Shown: piece by piece, positions 1 to 8,795 of the stretch | Layout: every line of letters begins with the position of its first letter | How positions within the stretch are numbered: position 1 is the stretch's first letter | Assembly (NCBI RefSeq): GCF_026262645.1 | Contig: NZ_SHNO01000001.1 | Span: 2,232,001-2,296,000 of the forward strand | DNA from: Candidatus Marimicrobium litorale | GTDB taxonomy: Bacteria; Pseudomonadota; Gammaproteobacteria; Pseudomonadales; Halieaceae | Length of the DNA stretch: 64,000 nucleotides | Reading direction: 5' to 3' | Position numbers and translations under genes: made by a program | The notes under the pieces: generated by a model | What the model was told of the DNA's origin: nothing | The model's database searches: none | What the model saw: the letters and a program-made list of their open reading frames with translations, nothing else

Positions 1-131
1 CGAATAATATCGCACTTTTTGTCAACGTAAATCGATTCTGTGTGTTAAACAGGTTTGCGGAGCAAGTCACCACTAGCCCTCAATCCGGTTGTGAAGCGGC
101 CTTAAAAAAGGCCATCAATCGATTGCTATAT

Positions 132-404
132 TTATGCATGGTAGAGGGTGAATATACCGATCCCGATGAATCCGACGCCCGCCACATAGTGCAAGTATCT
201 TTCGCTAATGTATTCTGAAACCAGGGATCCCGCCAGCACCCCGAAAGCGGCCGCCACCACCAAGGCGGCTGATGCAGCCAAAAATACAGTGTACTTACTG
301 ACTTCCTTGTCCGAAGCAAACAGCATGGTGGCAAGTTGCGTTTTATCACCCAGTTCCGCGATAAACACCGACCCAAAAATCGTAAGAAATACTCTCCAGT
401 CCAT
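132..404 (-). CDS. GDT1/UPF0016-family membrane protein, single-repeat form
   Basis: A protein of about 90 residues carrying the hallmark ELGDKTQ motif near residue 20, within the first of three hydrophobic helices. In the GDT1/TMEM165 family this acidic motif lines a cation site, and members move Mn2+ or Ca2+. Most members have two such repeats; this has one, so it would have to dimerise. The ATG at 404 (MDWRVF) is preferred to a TTG at 428 because it follows an AGAGGGA-like ribosome site and matches family N-termini. It is the leftmost cassette gene in view and reads away from the integrase. Family is clear; the transported ion is inference. Confidence 0.75.
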   Translation of the reverse strand: MDWRVFLTIFGSVFIAELGDKTQLATMLFASDKEVSKYTVFLAASAALVVAAAFGVLAGSLVSEYISERYLHYVAGVGFIGIGIFTLYHA

Positions 405-504
405 TCCCTCTTGCCTCTCATTTATCAAACGTTAGGCGACCACCGATGATATCCATGAGGCATTCGACGCGTCACCCTGAATGAAGTCATGTTTCCAAAA
501 TACG

Positions 505-963
505 CTAAAGCTGTCGCTTCCCGATGGGTACGACATTATCAGACCCAACTTTGGCCTTAATGACCACCGGGTGGCACCAGTTTTGACGCCATTCATTTTC
601 GTTCTGCATCGCTGTCTGGGCATCACAGTTTGCGTTCACGGGCGTACCAAAACCAGATCGATTACTCAGGCAGTTGGCATTCAATGAACCATAAATTTCA
701 CCGTCTATTACTGATGTTACAAAAACGAGTTCGCCGCAATTCTCACATTTGTGAAAAATCGCGCCCCCCATTACCTTTCGATGAATGCTGTGCAGGGCTT
801 CGCGGTGAATGCTGACATCAAAGCGGGTACGGGCTTTAGATACATATGAAAATCGATTAAGTAAACAGTAACTGCACTGGCATTTACGCGGAATCAGACT
901 GCGATCGACGGTATGCCACACCACTTGTATGTTGTTGCACGTACAGCTACCTCTAATACTCAT
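505..963 (-). CDS. GFA/CENP-V-like zinc-binding protein
   Basis: 152 residues with the GFA fold signature: an N-terminal CxC (GSCTCNN), a mid CxxC in PRKCQCSYC and a later KCENCGE. In the family these cysteines bind zinc; some members are called glutathione-dependent formaldehyde-activating enzymes, although the enzymatic role is doubtful for most. The ATG at 963 is followed leftward by the whole domain. Upstream of the start the minus strand reads GCGTTAGGA (about 976-986), a likely attC core bounding this cassette. GFA proteins are frequent integron cargo. The C-terminal 50 residues are less typical. Confidence 0.8.
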   Translation of the reverse strand: MSIRGSCTCNNIQVVWHTVDRSLIPRKCQCSYCLLNRFSYVSKARTRFDVSIHREALHSIHRKVMGGAIFHKCENCGELVFVTSVIDGEIYGSLNANCLSNRSGFGTPVNANCDAQTAMQNENEWRQNWCHPVVIKAKVGSDNVVPIGKRQL

Positions 964-1272
964 GACAGGCCCTCATCATTCCTAACGCGCGCCGTACGCT
1001 TACAAAAGACTCGTATTAGCTTGACAGATTCGGCAACGCCATACCAACTCACCATCAACTGTACGTAGATCCGCCATGGTACATCAGTTTAAAAATGACG
1101 GCATACCGACAGCATCAGCATCCCGCGCGTTGAGCAGGCACCCGACCATTGCTGCCGCATTATCTGTGCTCCATTGACATCCGTAACAATAGGAGCCGCA
1201 GGATATTGTAGCCAGAGGGCCGCAGTGATCACCACAGAACGTGGGGTAGCGCGAGTCACGATTGCAGCTGAT

Positions 1273-1641
1273 TTATCGATCTCTGATCCAATCCCATGCG
1301 GTCGGCAAATCATCAATATCGAAGTGCTTCTCTTCGATCCCCACCATCGATGCGAAAAAACCATCTATGGCGACGAGCCATTTCCATACGCGGCTAGACG
1401 ATATGATCGCAAATTTGCTGATTCTTTCCATATGCGCCATGACCCACTTGATATCTTCGATTCCCGCCTCAACTCCCCAAGATACTCCATCGTCGAGCAC
1501 CACAAGCACATTCAGTGTCTTTTGGGTTTGTAGGGCCACCTCAATTCTTTGAATCCATTTTTGTCCCTCTTCTAGGCTTACTTTGCCGGAAATTTCAAAC
1601 CCGAGAGACTCATTCGTACTTTCTGGCAGTTCTTTTATCAT
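1273..1641 (-). CDS. SpoIIAA-like (STAS-fold) protein
   Basis: 122 residues. The order FEISGKVSLEEGQKW, then LVVLDDG, then IEDIKWVMAHMERISKFAII and a closing HFDIDDLPTAWDWI matches the SpoIIAA-like family (a STAS-type alpha/beta fold). Members are small stand-alone cytosolic proteins of unclear role, some linked to lipid or nucleotide binding. ATG start at 1641. It lies in the minus-strand cassette series, with about 290 bp of noncoding or attC-remnant sequence between it and the GFA gene. No catalytic residue is evident. Confidence 0.7.
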   Translation of the reverse strand: MIKELPESTNESLGFEISGKVSLEEGQKWIQRIEVALQTQKTLNVLVVLDDGVSWGVEAGIEDIKWVMAHMERISKFAIISSSRVWKWLVAIDGFFASMVGIEEKHFDIDDLPTAWDWIRDR

Positions 1642-1785
1642 TTCAAGATTTACCTCAGGAGTAGGCCGACCTGTAAGTTACATCACACAATCGGCTTGAT
1701 TGAACGAAATGCCACACCGCGCGAGATGCAGAATTTTCAACTTTTCATGTTGCCCATCTCGGTCGAGCCACCCCGGTTTTCGCGG

Positions 1786-2268
1786 TCAGCGCCCAGACGC
1801 CGGCATGTCTTTAGCCAACAGCAACCGCAGTGCGAGTACAACGGGCGCCAGAAGCCAGGGCAAATTAAATGCCAGATAGTAAGCCAGGTTAGGCGGCGGG
1901 TGAGGCCCCAAAAATGTCTGCGTAAAATAGAAAAACATATTCGTTACCGCGGCGCCAGAATAAACGAGGCCGAGCGGCCTTACCCAAGGACGCAGCTGTA
2001 TTAGGCCATAGATAATAAAAAGCAATGCAGGAGCCTGAAAAAACCCATCAAAAAGTAGCGCAGCAACGAGATTGGGAGGCGGATCAAGATGTGCAGGCTC
2101 CTCGGCAACCGCCCATCCGTGCAGCGCTCTCAATGGAGGCCAGGGGCTGTCTTGTGCGACCGGCACGCCCAGACCCTCTGGCAGACTAAACAACAGGCCA
2201 TACAGTACTGTTATCGAAAAGAACGCGACTAATGCGCAATCAAGTGGCCTGTACAGAAATGGCTTCAT
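1786..2268 (-). CDS. EXPERA/TMEM97-like four-helix membrane protein
   Basis: 160 residues with four hydrophobic segments (about residues 10-30, 68-90, 95-115 and 128-150). An RPLD opening, an acidic residue in helix 2 (LLFDGFFQAP) and a closing NLPW resemble the EXPERA domain of sigma-2 receptor/TMEM97 and emopamil-binding proteins, where acidic and proline residues line a sterol or lipid pocket. The assignment is by overall pattern, not by a decisive motif. ATG at 2268. A typical single-gene cassette on the minus strand. Confidence 0.5.
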   Translation of the reverse strand: MKPFLYRPLDCALVAFFSITVLYGLLFSLPEGLGVPVAQDSPWPPLRALHGWAVAEEPAHLDPPPNLVAALLFDGFFQAPALLFIIYGLIQLRPWVRPLGLVYSGAAVTNMFFYFTQTFLGPHPPPNLAYYLAFNLPWLLAPVVLALRLLLAKDMPASGR

Positions 2269-2349
2269 ACTTTCGAACCTCGTATTGCAGAAAAACCACA
2301 GGGATACTTATTTCCTCAAACCTTGCTGCTCACACTCGCCAGATACGCG

Positions 2350-2691
2350 CTACCTAAAGCGTGACAGCCATTTCGAATCCTTTTCATCCGCGCCGTTTTC
2401 TTCAGAGTCAAAAATAACATGTCGATCAATACCATTTAACTCTATATCGATACGCGATAATTTTTCGCTGACAATATTACGTAACTCGCTCTCTTGGCCC
2501 GTTGAGCGCAACTTTAATAAATGAGAGTTTGTCGCGAAAACGCAAACGACCGTTAAAGACTGCGGAAAATCACAATAGTCTACAAGGTGCGTTAACCATT
2601 TAAAGCCCTCAAACCGCTCTATCGCGATCTCGCATGTATCGGTTAAGGCAACTCTTAGCGCATTATCTCGCTTCTTGTCGGTCTTTCTCAT
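2350..2691 (-). CDS. small conserved cassette protein beginning MRKTDKK (function unknown)
   Basis: The open frame runs from 3033, but residue 115 onward (ATG at 2691) starts MRKTDKKRDNALRVAL and continues with FEGFKWLTHLVDY, VVCVFATN and IDRHVIFDSEENG. As far as I recall, this is a compact soluble family of about 110 residues often carried by marine integrons and often mis-annotated as Fis-like; nothing in it supports DNA binding. The shorter start is preferred because the preceding 114 residues are of a different kind (see the fragment at 2692-3033). Role unknown. Confidence 0.6.
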   Translation of the reverse strand: MRKTDKKRDNALRVALTDTCEIAIERFEGFKWLTHLVDYCDFPQSLTVVCVFATNSHLLKLRSTGQESELRNIVSEKLSRIDIELNGIDRHVIFDSEENGADEKDSKWLSRFR

Positions 2692-3033
2692 TTCTACAGC
2701 CGCCTGTATTTTCCTGCCGCAACGAATACGCCGTATCGCCGCCTGCCAATTACCGGCAGAGAGAGGGGCACCACAGCCATACCCATTTGAGTCAGTTTGC
2801 TCCGGATTTGAACCCGTTGCACAGTTGTCGGGGTTATCGTCTGGCACACTGTCATTATCATAATGGCAGGCGTCATCGCCATCATCGGAGTTAACCAAAC
2901 CTGCGCTAGGTACTGACGGACAGTTGTCTGCACAGTCGGTGACGCCATCCGCGTCGCCATCAGAGGCCACCTGCCATAAACTGGTACCCTTGTTTGAATA
3001 TACACGCACAAGCCCGCCGGGGTTAAGAACCAC
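2692..3033 (-). pseudogene. thrombospondin type-3-like repeat fragment, in frame with the downstream small gene
   Basis: This stretch encodes Asp/Asn/Cys-rich sequence (DGDADGVTDCADNCPS, then DNDSVPDDNPDNC and NPEQTDSNGYGCG). That is the pattern of calcium-binding thrombospondin type-3 repeats, which normally occur many times in large secreted proteins. Here there are only about two, with no signal peptide and a GTG as the only upstream start. It reads in frame into the MRKTDKK gene. The simplest view is the tail of a decayed secreted protein captured between cassettes; a fused product cannot be excluded. Confidence 0.5.
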
Positions 3034-3152
3034 GGCTCATTAAGGATAGAGCTGCTATGAGTACAGCCAGAAGAGAGGCGGTAGATAAACGGTGTCAAGT
3101 CAAGTTGCCCTGCATAAACTATTCCTTATACCGTTATCGAATCAACGCACGC

Positions 3153-4067
3153 TTACCGGTCACTGTTCTGCCCTTCCCCGGTCGCAAGCCAATGCGCACA
3201 CTCCCTGTCCAATTCGACTAACGCTCGACGCTCGTATTTTGAACTCTCTTCTGAGGTCAGGACGTCACGCCAGCGACCATTCGTGCCTTTGTTAATGAAG
3301 CTTTTTGCCCCTCCATTCCAGAAAGCGCCGCCGAGAGGAACACTTTTTTCTCCGTGCTCTTTCATGTAATCAAAACTACAGTGGCGCAGCACGGAATCCC
3401 ATTGCGACTCGTCGATAGGGGTTTCGATAAACGCTGCTAACCGACGAATTTCTGCTGGCATATCGCGCTTGAGGTTTTCATAATGTAGGAGATAAACATT
3501 GGGTAAATCCCTTATTGCCCACCAGGATTGTATATTTTCCCAGAAGGGCCACCAGGGATACCCATCGTTATCGAGCCAGTCATGATAGTACTGGGCTATC
3601 GACGATGAGGGACGCTCAATCGGCGGTCCGACCCGGCCTGGCGTGTCATTTAGCGCCTCGTACCACGCGTCATTCGCTTTTGAATGATGGTTATACATGC
3701 TCCACAACACATCCCGCCCGTCACGGCCTATATACACATATTTTGCCTTTTCAGAAAAAACGAGCGCATCTACAGGTAGATGCGTTTTCAAAAATCGGCG
3801 ATGCGTCTGCGACTCGATCATCGGAATCTTCACTGCCTTGGGGGGTACGCGGAGATCGACCCACGGTGACATGTCCGCAACCTCGACGCCCTCTGCGCCA
3901 TTGAACAAGAGCTGGGCGACAATTTGTTGCACCCAGGTAGTGCCTGCTTTTGCATAGGTTGAGATGACGATATCGTCGTCTCTGAATTCAATATCATTCC
4001 AAATGGTGGAATCAAAATGATGATTTTGGAACTCTCTAAGCTTGACTGGAACGGGAACGGTATCCAT
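3153..4067 (-). CDS. cytosolic-type sulfotransferase (SULT1 family)
   Basis: 304 residues, full length for a SULT. YAKAGTTWVQQIV at about 37-49 is the 5'-phosphosulfate-binding loop (PAPS). The family's catalytic His fits HLPVDAL at about residue 96. YIGRDGRDVLWSMYNHH at about 112-128 is the 3'-phosphate loop with conserved Arg and Ser. FINKGTNGRWRDVLT near 262-276 is the C-terminal PAPS-binding GxxGxW motif. It would move sulfate from PAPS to a hydroxyl or amine of a small molecule. ATG at 4067. Single-gene cassette, minus strand; acceptor unknown. Confidence 0.9.
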   Translation of the reverse strand: MDTVPVPVKLREFQNHHFDSTIWNDIEFRDDDIVISTYAKAGTTWVQQIVAQLLFNGAEGVEVADMSPWVDLRVPPKAVKIPMIESQTHRRFLKTHLPVDALVFSEKAKYVYIGRDGRDVLWSMYNHHSKANDAWYEALNDTPGRVGPPIERPSSSIAQYYHDWLDNDGYPWWPFWENIQSWWAIRDLPNVYLLHYENLKRDMPAEIRRLAAFIETPIDESQWDSVLRHCSFDYMKEHGEKSVPLGGAFWNGGAKSFINKGTNGRWRDVLTSEESSKYERRALVELDRECAHWLATGEGQNSDR

Positions 4068-4470
4068 GGGTTCTCCCTTTAAGACGCTATTAATCGGTGG
4101 TACCGTGCTTCGAGTACTGAGGCTACCTTTACTACTGTCTAAGTTCTTTCACCGGAATCTAAAACCGAGCCCGAAACCGTTCTCTCGACCGATCCAGGAA
4201 CTCCGCCGAGATGTAAGACGCAAAAAAAGAATGCGAGTTTATGTGTCAAACCATCTGGGTATTTCTCACTTCCTCGGAAGCTATTCATTCTGTTCTTTAT
4301 TTTTGGTGCAATGCGCCATAGAGATGTCGTGGTTTCTGACTCACCGCGCTTGTATTCTCTATCCATTCTATATTTCAAATACGTCTGTTCTGTCGATACA
4401 TTTTTATCACTTCCTTTTCGTGTTATGGCATTCAGACAGCGTCGGAAAAAACCGTCGTTACCTGGCAAAC
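4068..4470 (-). other. gene-free interval between two cassettes
   Basis: About 400 bp with no open frame whose product resembles a protein family; the longer frames here run antisense through the neighbouring genes. I could not identify a paired attC core with confidence, so the cassette boundary is probably degenerate. Confidence 0.4.
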
Positions 4471-4836
4471 TCAACTCATCGCTGTTGTATACGTCCCGAG
4501 ATCAAAGTAATCCCGCCATACATTGATTTTTTCATTTTCCATCTCGAAAACGCCAAAGCAGGGAAGATCTATATCACCTGCAGTCGACTTGGTCTTGTCG
4601 ACACCCTCGCAAAATTCGGTATTTCCCTCTTCGACAGTGTTAAGGATTTGCCAATCCGTTTCTGTCCAACTGTCGGAGAATACCGTGATGAAGTCTTTTA
4701 TGTTGTCTTTGCCGACGATCGGCCGCATTGGCATATTGTGATACGCGCCATCATCGGTGAAAAACTCAGACAATTCGACGGGATCCAGCCGACTCCATGC
4801 CACGATAAAACGCCTGATCGTTGCAATATTTTTCAT
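4471..4836 (-). CDS. SnoaL-like protein of the limonene-epoxide hydrolase group
   Basis: 121 residues, the usual length of a single NTF2-like domain. FFTDDGAYHNMPMRPIVGKDNIKDFI and GVFEMENEKINVWRDYFDLGTY match limonene-1,2-epoxide hydrolase and related NTF2-fold proteins. In the hydrolase an Asp-Arg-Asp triad activates water; the Arg and Asp of WRDYFD fit two of these, and the third, normally within an RVD strand, is not obvious here (DLPCFGVFE). A soluble small-molecule enzyme or binding protein is likely, substrate unknown. ATG at 4836, minus-strand cassette. Confidence 0.7.
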   Translation of the reverse strand: MKNIATIRRFIVAWSRLDPVELSEFFTDDGAYHNMPMRPIVGKDNIKDFITVFSDSWTETDWQILNTVEEGNTEFCEGVDKTKSTAGDIDLPCFGVFEMENEKINVWRDYFDLGTYTTAMS

Positions 4837-5170
4837 TACGGTTTTAGTTTCCCTTTTGTATTGTCTATATCAGTATCTGTGATTGACCGATGAATTCCAC
4901 AGGTTCATGAGGCCAGAATCAGATGAGTGGGCACTGCTTAGTCAATCCAATCAGTCAAAGCCGCGCAGAGAACCGATTCTTCGGCCTCGCGCCACAGCGT
5001 GAGCCGCCTGGTCCTGTCAGTTTTTTTTACAGACAAACATCAGCTTAGCCCAAATCCGGCATAAAATGGGCGCTGGCACGATTCTTGTTATAGTCTATGC
5101 TAGTGTGACACACAGCATTCTTGCCACCCTATTCTAAGCATAACGCAATCAATAATTCAGGACAGACGAC
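4837..5170. other. intergenic region upstream of the plus-strand SurE-like gene
   Basis: 334 bp lying between genes transcribed away from each other, so it should hold promoters for both, or at least for the plus-strand gene. I see TATAGT near 5090 as a possible -10 box but no convincing -35 at the right distance. No coding sequence and no clear attC. Confidence 0.35.
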
Positions 5171-6586
5171 ATGCAAAAAACAAATAAATTTGCTAATGCG
5201 ACAGCGCTGAGCCGCTCCGGCCTACTTCTGGTAGCACTCAGTCTTACCGCGATGTTGAGCGGCTGTTTTTTCCAGAAAGCAGCGCGTGATAGCGCTCGCG
5301 TAGGCTACCTTACCAACGAGCCCTGGTGGTGCAAGGGTGCCTCCGACGCCGGTACATCTGTGTTGACCGAGTCTGAGTGTATAAACTTGTCGCTTCAGTT
5401 CGATGGCGCCAACTATAATGCCAACCTTTACAGCACGGTCGGCGACCTCCCCCCGGGAAACGTTTGGGTGCCAAGCGATCCTGGTGCCGCTTTCCAGTTG
5501 TCGGGCACACTGCCCACTGCCTTTGAGTCCGCGAACCCCAACGTTCGCCTGTATTCGGGGACCGGAGGTGACTCGACGCTTGTTGGCGTAGCCTGGCGCA
5601 TTGATGCCGAAGCCGCGCCCGAAGGCTACCCCGGTGATCGCGATGTCTGGGTGGAGGACGCTGACAATCATTGGTGGCTGCGCGCGTGGATCGCTCAGGG
5701 CTACGAAAACCATCCGAACGTCTTTGCGCTTACCCATCCGTGCCTGGTCGCAGGGGGTGCAATTGCCCATACCGCATCCAGCGCTTGCTACACAAGCTCA
5801 CACACCACACCGCTTGAAATTCTTGTCACGAACGACGACGGGGTCGATGCAGCGGGTATCGACACATTGGTGGAAGCGTTGCGTCTGGAGCCTAACGTCA
5901 GCGTTACGGTTGTCGCGCCAAAGCTTAACCAGTCCGGATCCAGTAACCAGACCTCGCCTGTCAGCGAGCTGTCAGAGGAAGTGGCCTCCACGCTAAGCGG
6001 CTACCCTGCCACTGCGATTGCGAGCACCAATCTGAGCCCGCCCAGAAACGGCTCGGGGTCACCGGCCGATGCTGTCTTGTGGGCGCTCCAGCAACAGAAG
6101 CTTTCACCCGACATTGTGATCAGCGGCACGAATAAGGGCCAGAATGTTGGGACATTTGCGGCTCTCTCTGGCACTGTAGGTGCTGCAAGAACGGCAAGAA
6201 TAAGTGGCGTTCCGGCCATAGCCACCAGCACCGGCGGCGAGATAAATATTGTTGTCGGACCTTTTGATTTTACGACAGGAGTCAGTGAGACAGTAACGCT
6301 GTTCAGAGAATGGCGCCTCGGACTCAGGAATAACTCAATTACGACGGTCGAGAGCATCAATATTCCCTCTTGCGAAGCGACTTTCTCTCTGCGCGGCACC
6401 ATCGAGTCCGTGCTGACGGTCGGTGGCTGTATACCTGTCAACGGCGATGCTGCGCTGCAATCATGTGACCCGAGCGCAGGCGTTCCGGCCGTCGATGGTG
6501 ACACAGATGTAGAAGCATTCCATAACGGATACGTGAGCATAGCCAACGTGGGTTGGGACTACAGCGCACAGAACTGCCCCCCCTAA
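5171..6586 (+). CDS. SurE-like 5'/3'-nucleotidase lipoprotein
   Basis: 471 residues. A signal peptide with lipobox LSGC (Cys about residue 32) predicts an outer-membrane or periplasmic lipoprotein. A unique 180-residue region precedes a SurE domain starting near 216: EILVTNDDGVDAAGI carries the metal-binding Asp pair, VTVVAPKLNQSGSSNQT the Asn/Ser loop, and VISGTNKGQNVG the second metal-site Asn. SurE enzymes are normally cytosolic nucleotidases of about 250 residues; an exported version would act on extracellular nucleotides. It is the only gene on the plus strand in the array, so it needs its own promoter. Domain call is firm; substrate is inference. Confidence 0.75.
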   Translation: MQKTNKFANATALSRSGLLLVALSLTAMLSGCFFQKAARDSARVGYLTNEPWWCKGASDAGTSVLTESECINLSLQFDGANYNANLYSTVGDLPPGNVWVPSDPGAAFQLSGTLPTAFESANPNVRLYSGTGGDSTLVGVAWRIDAEAAPEGYPGDRDVWVEDADNHWWLRAWIAQGYENHPNVFALTHPCLVAGGAIAHTASSACYTSSHTTPLEILVTNDDGVDAAGIDTLVEALRLEPNVSVTVVAPKLNQSGSSNQTSPVSELSEEVASTLSGYPATAIASTNLSPPRNGSGSPADAVLWALQQQKLSPDIVISGTNKGQNVGTFAALSGTVGAARTARISGVPAIATSTGGEINIVVGPFDFTTGVSETVTLFREWRLGLRNNSITTVESINIPSCEATFSLRGTIESVLTVGGCIPVNGDAALQSCDPSAGVPAVDGDTDVEAFHNGYVSIANVGWDYSAQNCPP

Positions 6587-6659
6587 AGCAGGCAGGCTAG
6601 GCGAACCCCACCTGTGCGATATCCCGAACGAAGCGCCCCCCTGGGGCGCCTATCTCTCA

Positions 6660-6937
6660 TCACCAGTGATATTTTTCGGCGGATAACCACTTACCCGAAC
6701 CAGGTATAGTCAGCTGCTCCTCTTTTAGCATCGCTAAAACGTAACTCTGATGCCCCGTTGCTGCCCCAATAACACGAGCGAAATAATCCTGCTGGCCGTC
6801 AGGCTCAGCGTTTTCGCCGACTTTGGCAAAGTCCCACTCTCGAGGAGAGACGCGCTGCACCTGGCAAACGTGATGTCGCAATAACCTGAGCGCTGCATAC
6901 TAGAAATGACCTCAACACATGGATCGAGGGATGCCAT
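6660..6937 (-). pseudogene. possible frameshifted small cassette gene
   Basis: Two overlapping minus-strand frames each look half protein-like: MASLDPCVEVISSMQRSGYC from 6937, and downstream in another frame WDFAKVGENAEPDGQQDYFARVIGAATGH ending at 6660. An attC core lies just upstream at 6998, where a cassette gene start is expected. A single indel near 6850 would join them. I do not recognise the family. It could also be non-coding. Confidence 0.3.
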
Positions 6938-6996
6938 GATTTGGGTGGATTATCAAGCGCCACCCGTTTGTTTGAGGAGGTCGCGGCCATTCGCAG

Positions 6997-7077
6997 GCTA
7001 ACGCCTCATCCAAGTATGATCAGATAAGGTACGTCAACACTACCGTGCAGAAGGCCTCCGCCTTCGCTTGTTATATT
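6997..7077 (-). repeat. attC recombination site
   Basis: Left end GCTAACGCCTCATCCAAG and right end CTTCGCTTGTTATAT, about 80 bp apart, form the imperfect inverted repeat typical of integron attC sites; the left core on the minus strand is GTTAGC. It matches the sites at 19340 and 20393 in layout. Confidence 0.7.
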
Positions 7078-7566
7078 GCCATTTTTCATGCGCCACAAAT
7101 CCACAACCGCCACGCTAAATCAGAGAAGACGCTATTGGCTTATTTGTGCCACTGACGGCCCCTCACTCTCGTCATGAATAGCAGGATATGAATTGCTTTA
7201 TTCACGCGGTAAACACACTGTCAGGCAGAACCCAGCCATTTCCCGAGCTTCTCTCGATCATTTTTCTGAATCAGTAGGAATTTCTGGTCTACAATTAGAG
7301 TAGACCGTTATTACTTGTCGTTATTGTGACAAAAAGATGTCGCAAACCGGTCGCTAAACGCGGTTGAATATTTGGCAACGATTCAACCAGTAGGTTCTAA
7401 AAAAGCCTTGCAAATTCTCAATCAAATTCCCTGTGATATGAGGATGTAGGTTAGATAGTCACGATACGCTTTTCTCGGTAATACGTGTTCGTGAAAGCAT
7501 TCAGTCAGACAACATGCACGCCCCTGAACGAATCTCGAGAACAGGTACCTAAACATTCGTTTCTAT
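7078..7566. other. gene-free interval in the cassette array
   Basis: About 490 bp bounded by an attC on the left and the DUF2164 gene on the right. No frame over 60 codons with family resemblance was seen on either strand. It may be one or two gene-less cassettes. Confidence 0.4.
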
Positions 7567-7812
7567 TCAAACACTTGTCTTTTCCAATTCCTGAATTAAA
7601 TAACCAATCTCCTCGAATTTTTCTGTAAGTAGCGTATGGGCGTCGGCTAGCCCACGATTATAGAAATGAGGTCCAACTTCTCCTGCAAAAAACTCCAGCA
7701 GAAAATTCGCTTCAAAGCTGCCTAGCTCTTGATCAAGTTCATCGCTAAAATACGATTTGATGCTACCTATGATTCGGTCGGTCTCATCGGTCGAAAATTT
7801 GATGTCACTCAT
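7567..7812 (-). CDS. DUF2164 family protein
   Basis: 81 residues, full length for the family. RIIGSIKSYFSDELDQELGSFEANFLLEFFAGEVGPHFYNRGLADAHTLL follows the DUF2164 consensus of a short acidic helical protein ending in a conserved YN-G-D-A segment. Function is unknown; proteins of this type are common cassette cargo. ATG at 7812 with an AGGAGA-like ribosome site just upstream on the minus strand. Confidence 0.8.
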   Translation of the reverse strand: MSDIKFSTDETDRIIGSIKSYFSDELDQELGSFEANFLLEFFAGEVGPHFYNRGLADAHTLLTEKFEEIGYLIQELEKTSV

Positions 7813-7873
7813 CCATTTCTCCTCTGCCTATACATCGCTGAGCGCCGCGGGCAATTACGTAATATTGGTATCG

Positions 7874-7956
7874 CTACAACAGCGCCCGGCGAATAAATCG
7901 AAACAATCACAATCCGTTTCAGTGAGGTGTGCGACGCTCCGTAGACCGTTGTACTG
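7874..7956 (-). repeat. attC-like site
   Basis: CTACAACAGCGCCC on the left and CCGTTGTACTGG on the right give complementary outer cores (GTACAAC with GTTGTAG read on the minus strand) about 80 bp apart. The position, directly upstream of the DUF2164 start, is where an attC should be. Confidence 0.55.
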
Positions 7957-7988
7957 GTGTCAGGCTTTTTACGAATATCGGGAACAGC

Positions 7989-8462
7989 CTATGCCCGGTG
8001 ATAATTCGGTGCTTTACCGCTATCTTTTGCTCCTTTTTCGCCCGATTGTTGATCGCTTTGTGGCATAGCGTGCCCTTTCGCCCACGAAAGATGTAACAAA
8101 GACCTCACTAAAACACCCACGAGTAACAACACGATACCCCAAAATGTGAACGGCCTTTCTATAAGGTAGGACGGTGGCTCTATGATAAACCCCGCGAGGA
8201 TCAACAATGGTGCCAGCAACACAGCGATCGACGACAGCATTTGCGCGCTGGCCAACCAATTCTCATAGACTTTTAGACCACCAGCCATCAGCAGATTAAC
8301 CGATGCCGCAAAAAGAATATAAATATGCGTAGCACGATACATCATTCGTATTTCTTCCCGACCTTGATATAAGTCCGGAAAACCGAAAAACAGATAGGCT
8401 CCCGTTGCCAAAAAGATTAGCAAAAAAAAGAAACCAACAGCTAAATGTAATTTTTCAAGCAT
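7989..8462 (-). CDS. four-helix integral membrane protein, unknown family
   Basis: 157 residues with four hydrophobic segments (about 5-28, 47-65, 74-95 and 106-126) and a basic, polar C-terminal tail rich in Gln, Ser and Lys. ATG at 8462. I do not recognise a named domain. The histidine and tyrosine-rich RATHIYILFAA segment in helix 2 is the most distinctive part. Single cassette gene on the minus strand between DUF2164 and DUF2798. Confidence 0.6.
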   Translation of the reverse strand: MLEKLHLAVGFFFLLIFLATGAYLFFGFPDLYQGREEIRMMYRATHIYILFAASVNLLMAGGLKVYENWLASAQMLSSIAVLLAPLLILAGFIIEPPSYLIERPFTFWGIVLLLVGVLVRSLLHLSWAKGHAMPQSDQQSGEKGAKDSGKAPNYHRA

Positions 8463-8561
8463 TGAGAACCTACTACTCCCGCTCCCTTGTCGTCACGCGC
8501 CGGTCATAAAGCGCCGCGGCGAAGGCAGTTTTCTGAGCCCCTCACTACCTTGCTCACCGAA

Positions 8562-8795
8562 CTATGAGTCGTCAGTCTCAACCAGCGCTTCCACTAATTT
8601 TTTTACGATAGGCGAGACCACCAGCACGGTGGGAAACGCCACTATAAAACCCAGTATCCATGCTTTGATCCAAATGACCAGAATCCCCTCGACAGTCCCA
8701 ACATTAAATACACTTATGAAGAACGACATGATACAGGACATTAATAACGCCATAAAAAATGAGAACACATAACTGGTGTATTTTTTTGGTATCAA
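8562..8795 (-). CDS. DUF2798 family membrane protein
   Basis: 77 residues, two transmembrane helices. The pattern FSFFMALLMSCIMSFFISVFNVG, then WIKAWILGFIVAFPTVLVVSPIVKKLV matches DUF2798, small two-helix inner-membrane proteins of unknown role. ATG at 8795. It is 100 bp from the next gene leftward, where I see no clear attC. Confidence 0.75.
   Translation of the reverse strand: MIPKKYTSYVFSFFMALLMSCIMSFFISVFNVGTVEGILVIWIKAWILGFIVAFPTVLVVSPIVKKLVEALVETDDS

Noticed and set aside
431-504. GTTAGGC at 431 as an attC for the GFA cassette
   Set aside because: Only one core is visible; no paired end found.
4042-4893. 283-residue plus-strand frame over the SnoaL-like gene
   Set aside because: No domain features and it is antisense to a recognisable protein.
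6626-6652. GC-rich hairpin after the SurE-like gene (GCGCCCCCCTGGGGCGC)
   Set aside because: No T-run follows, so not called a terminator.
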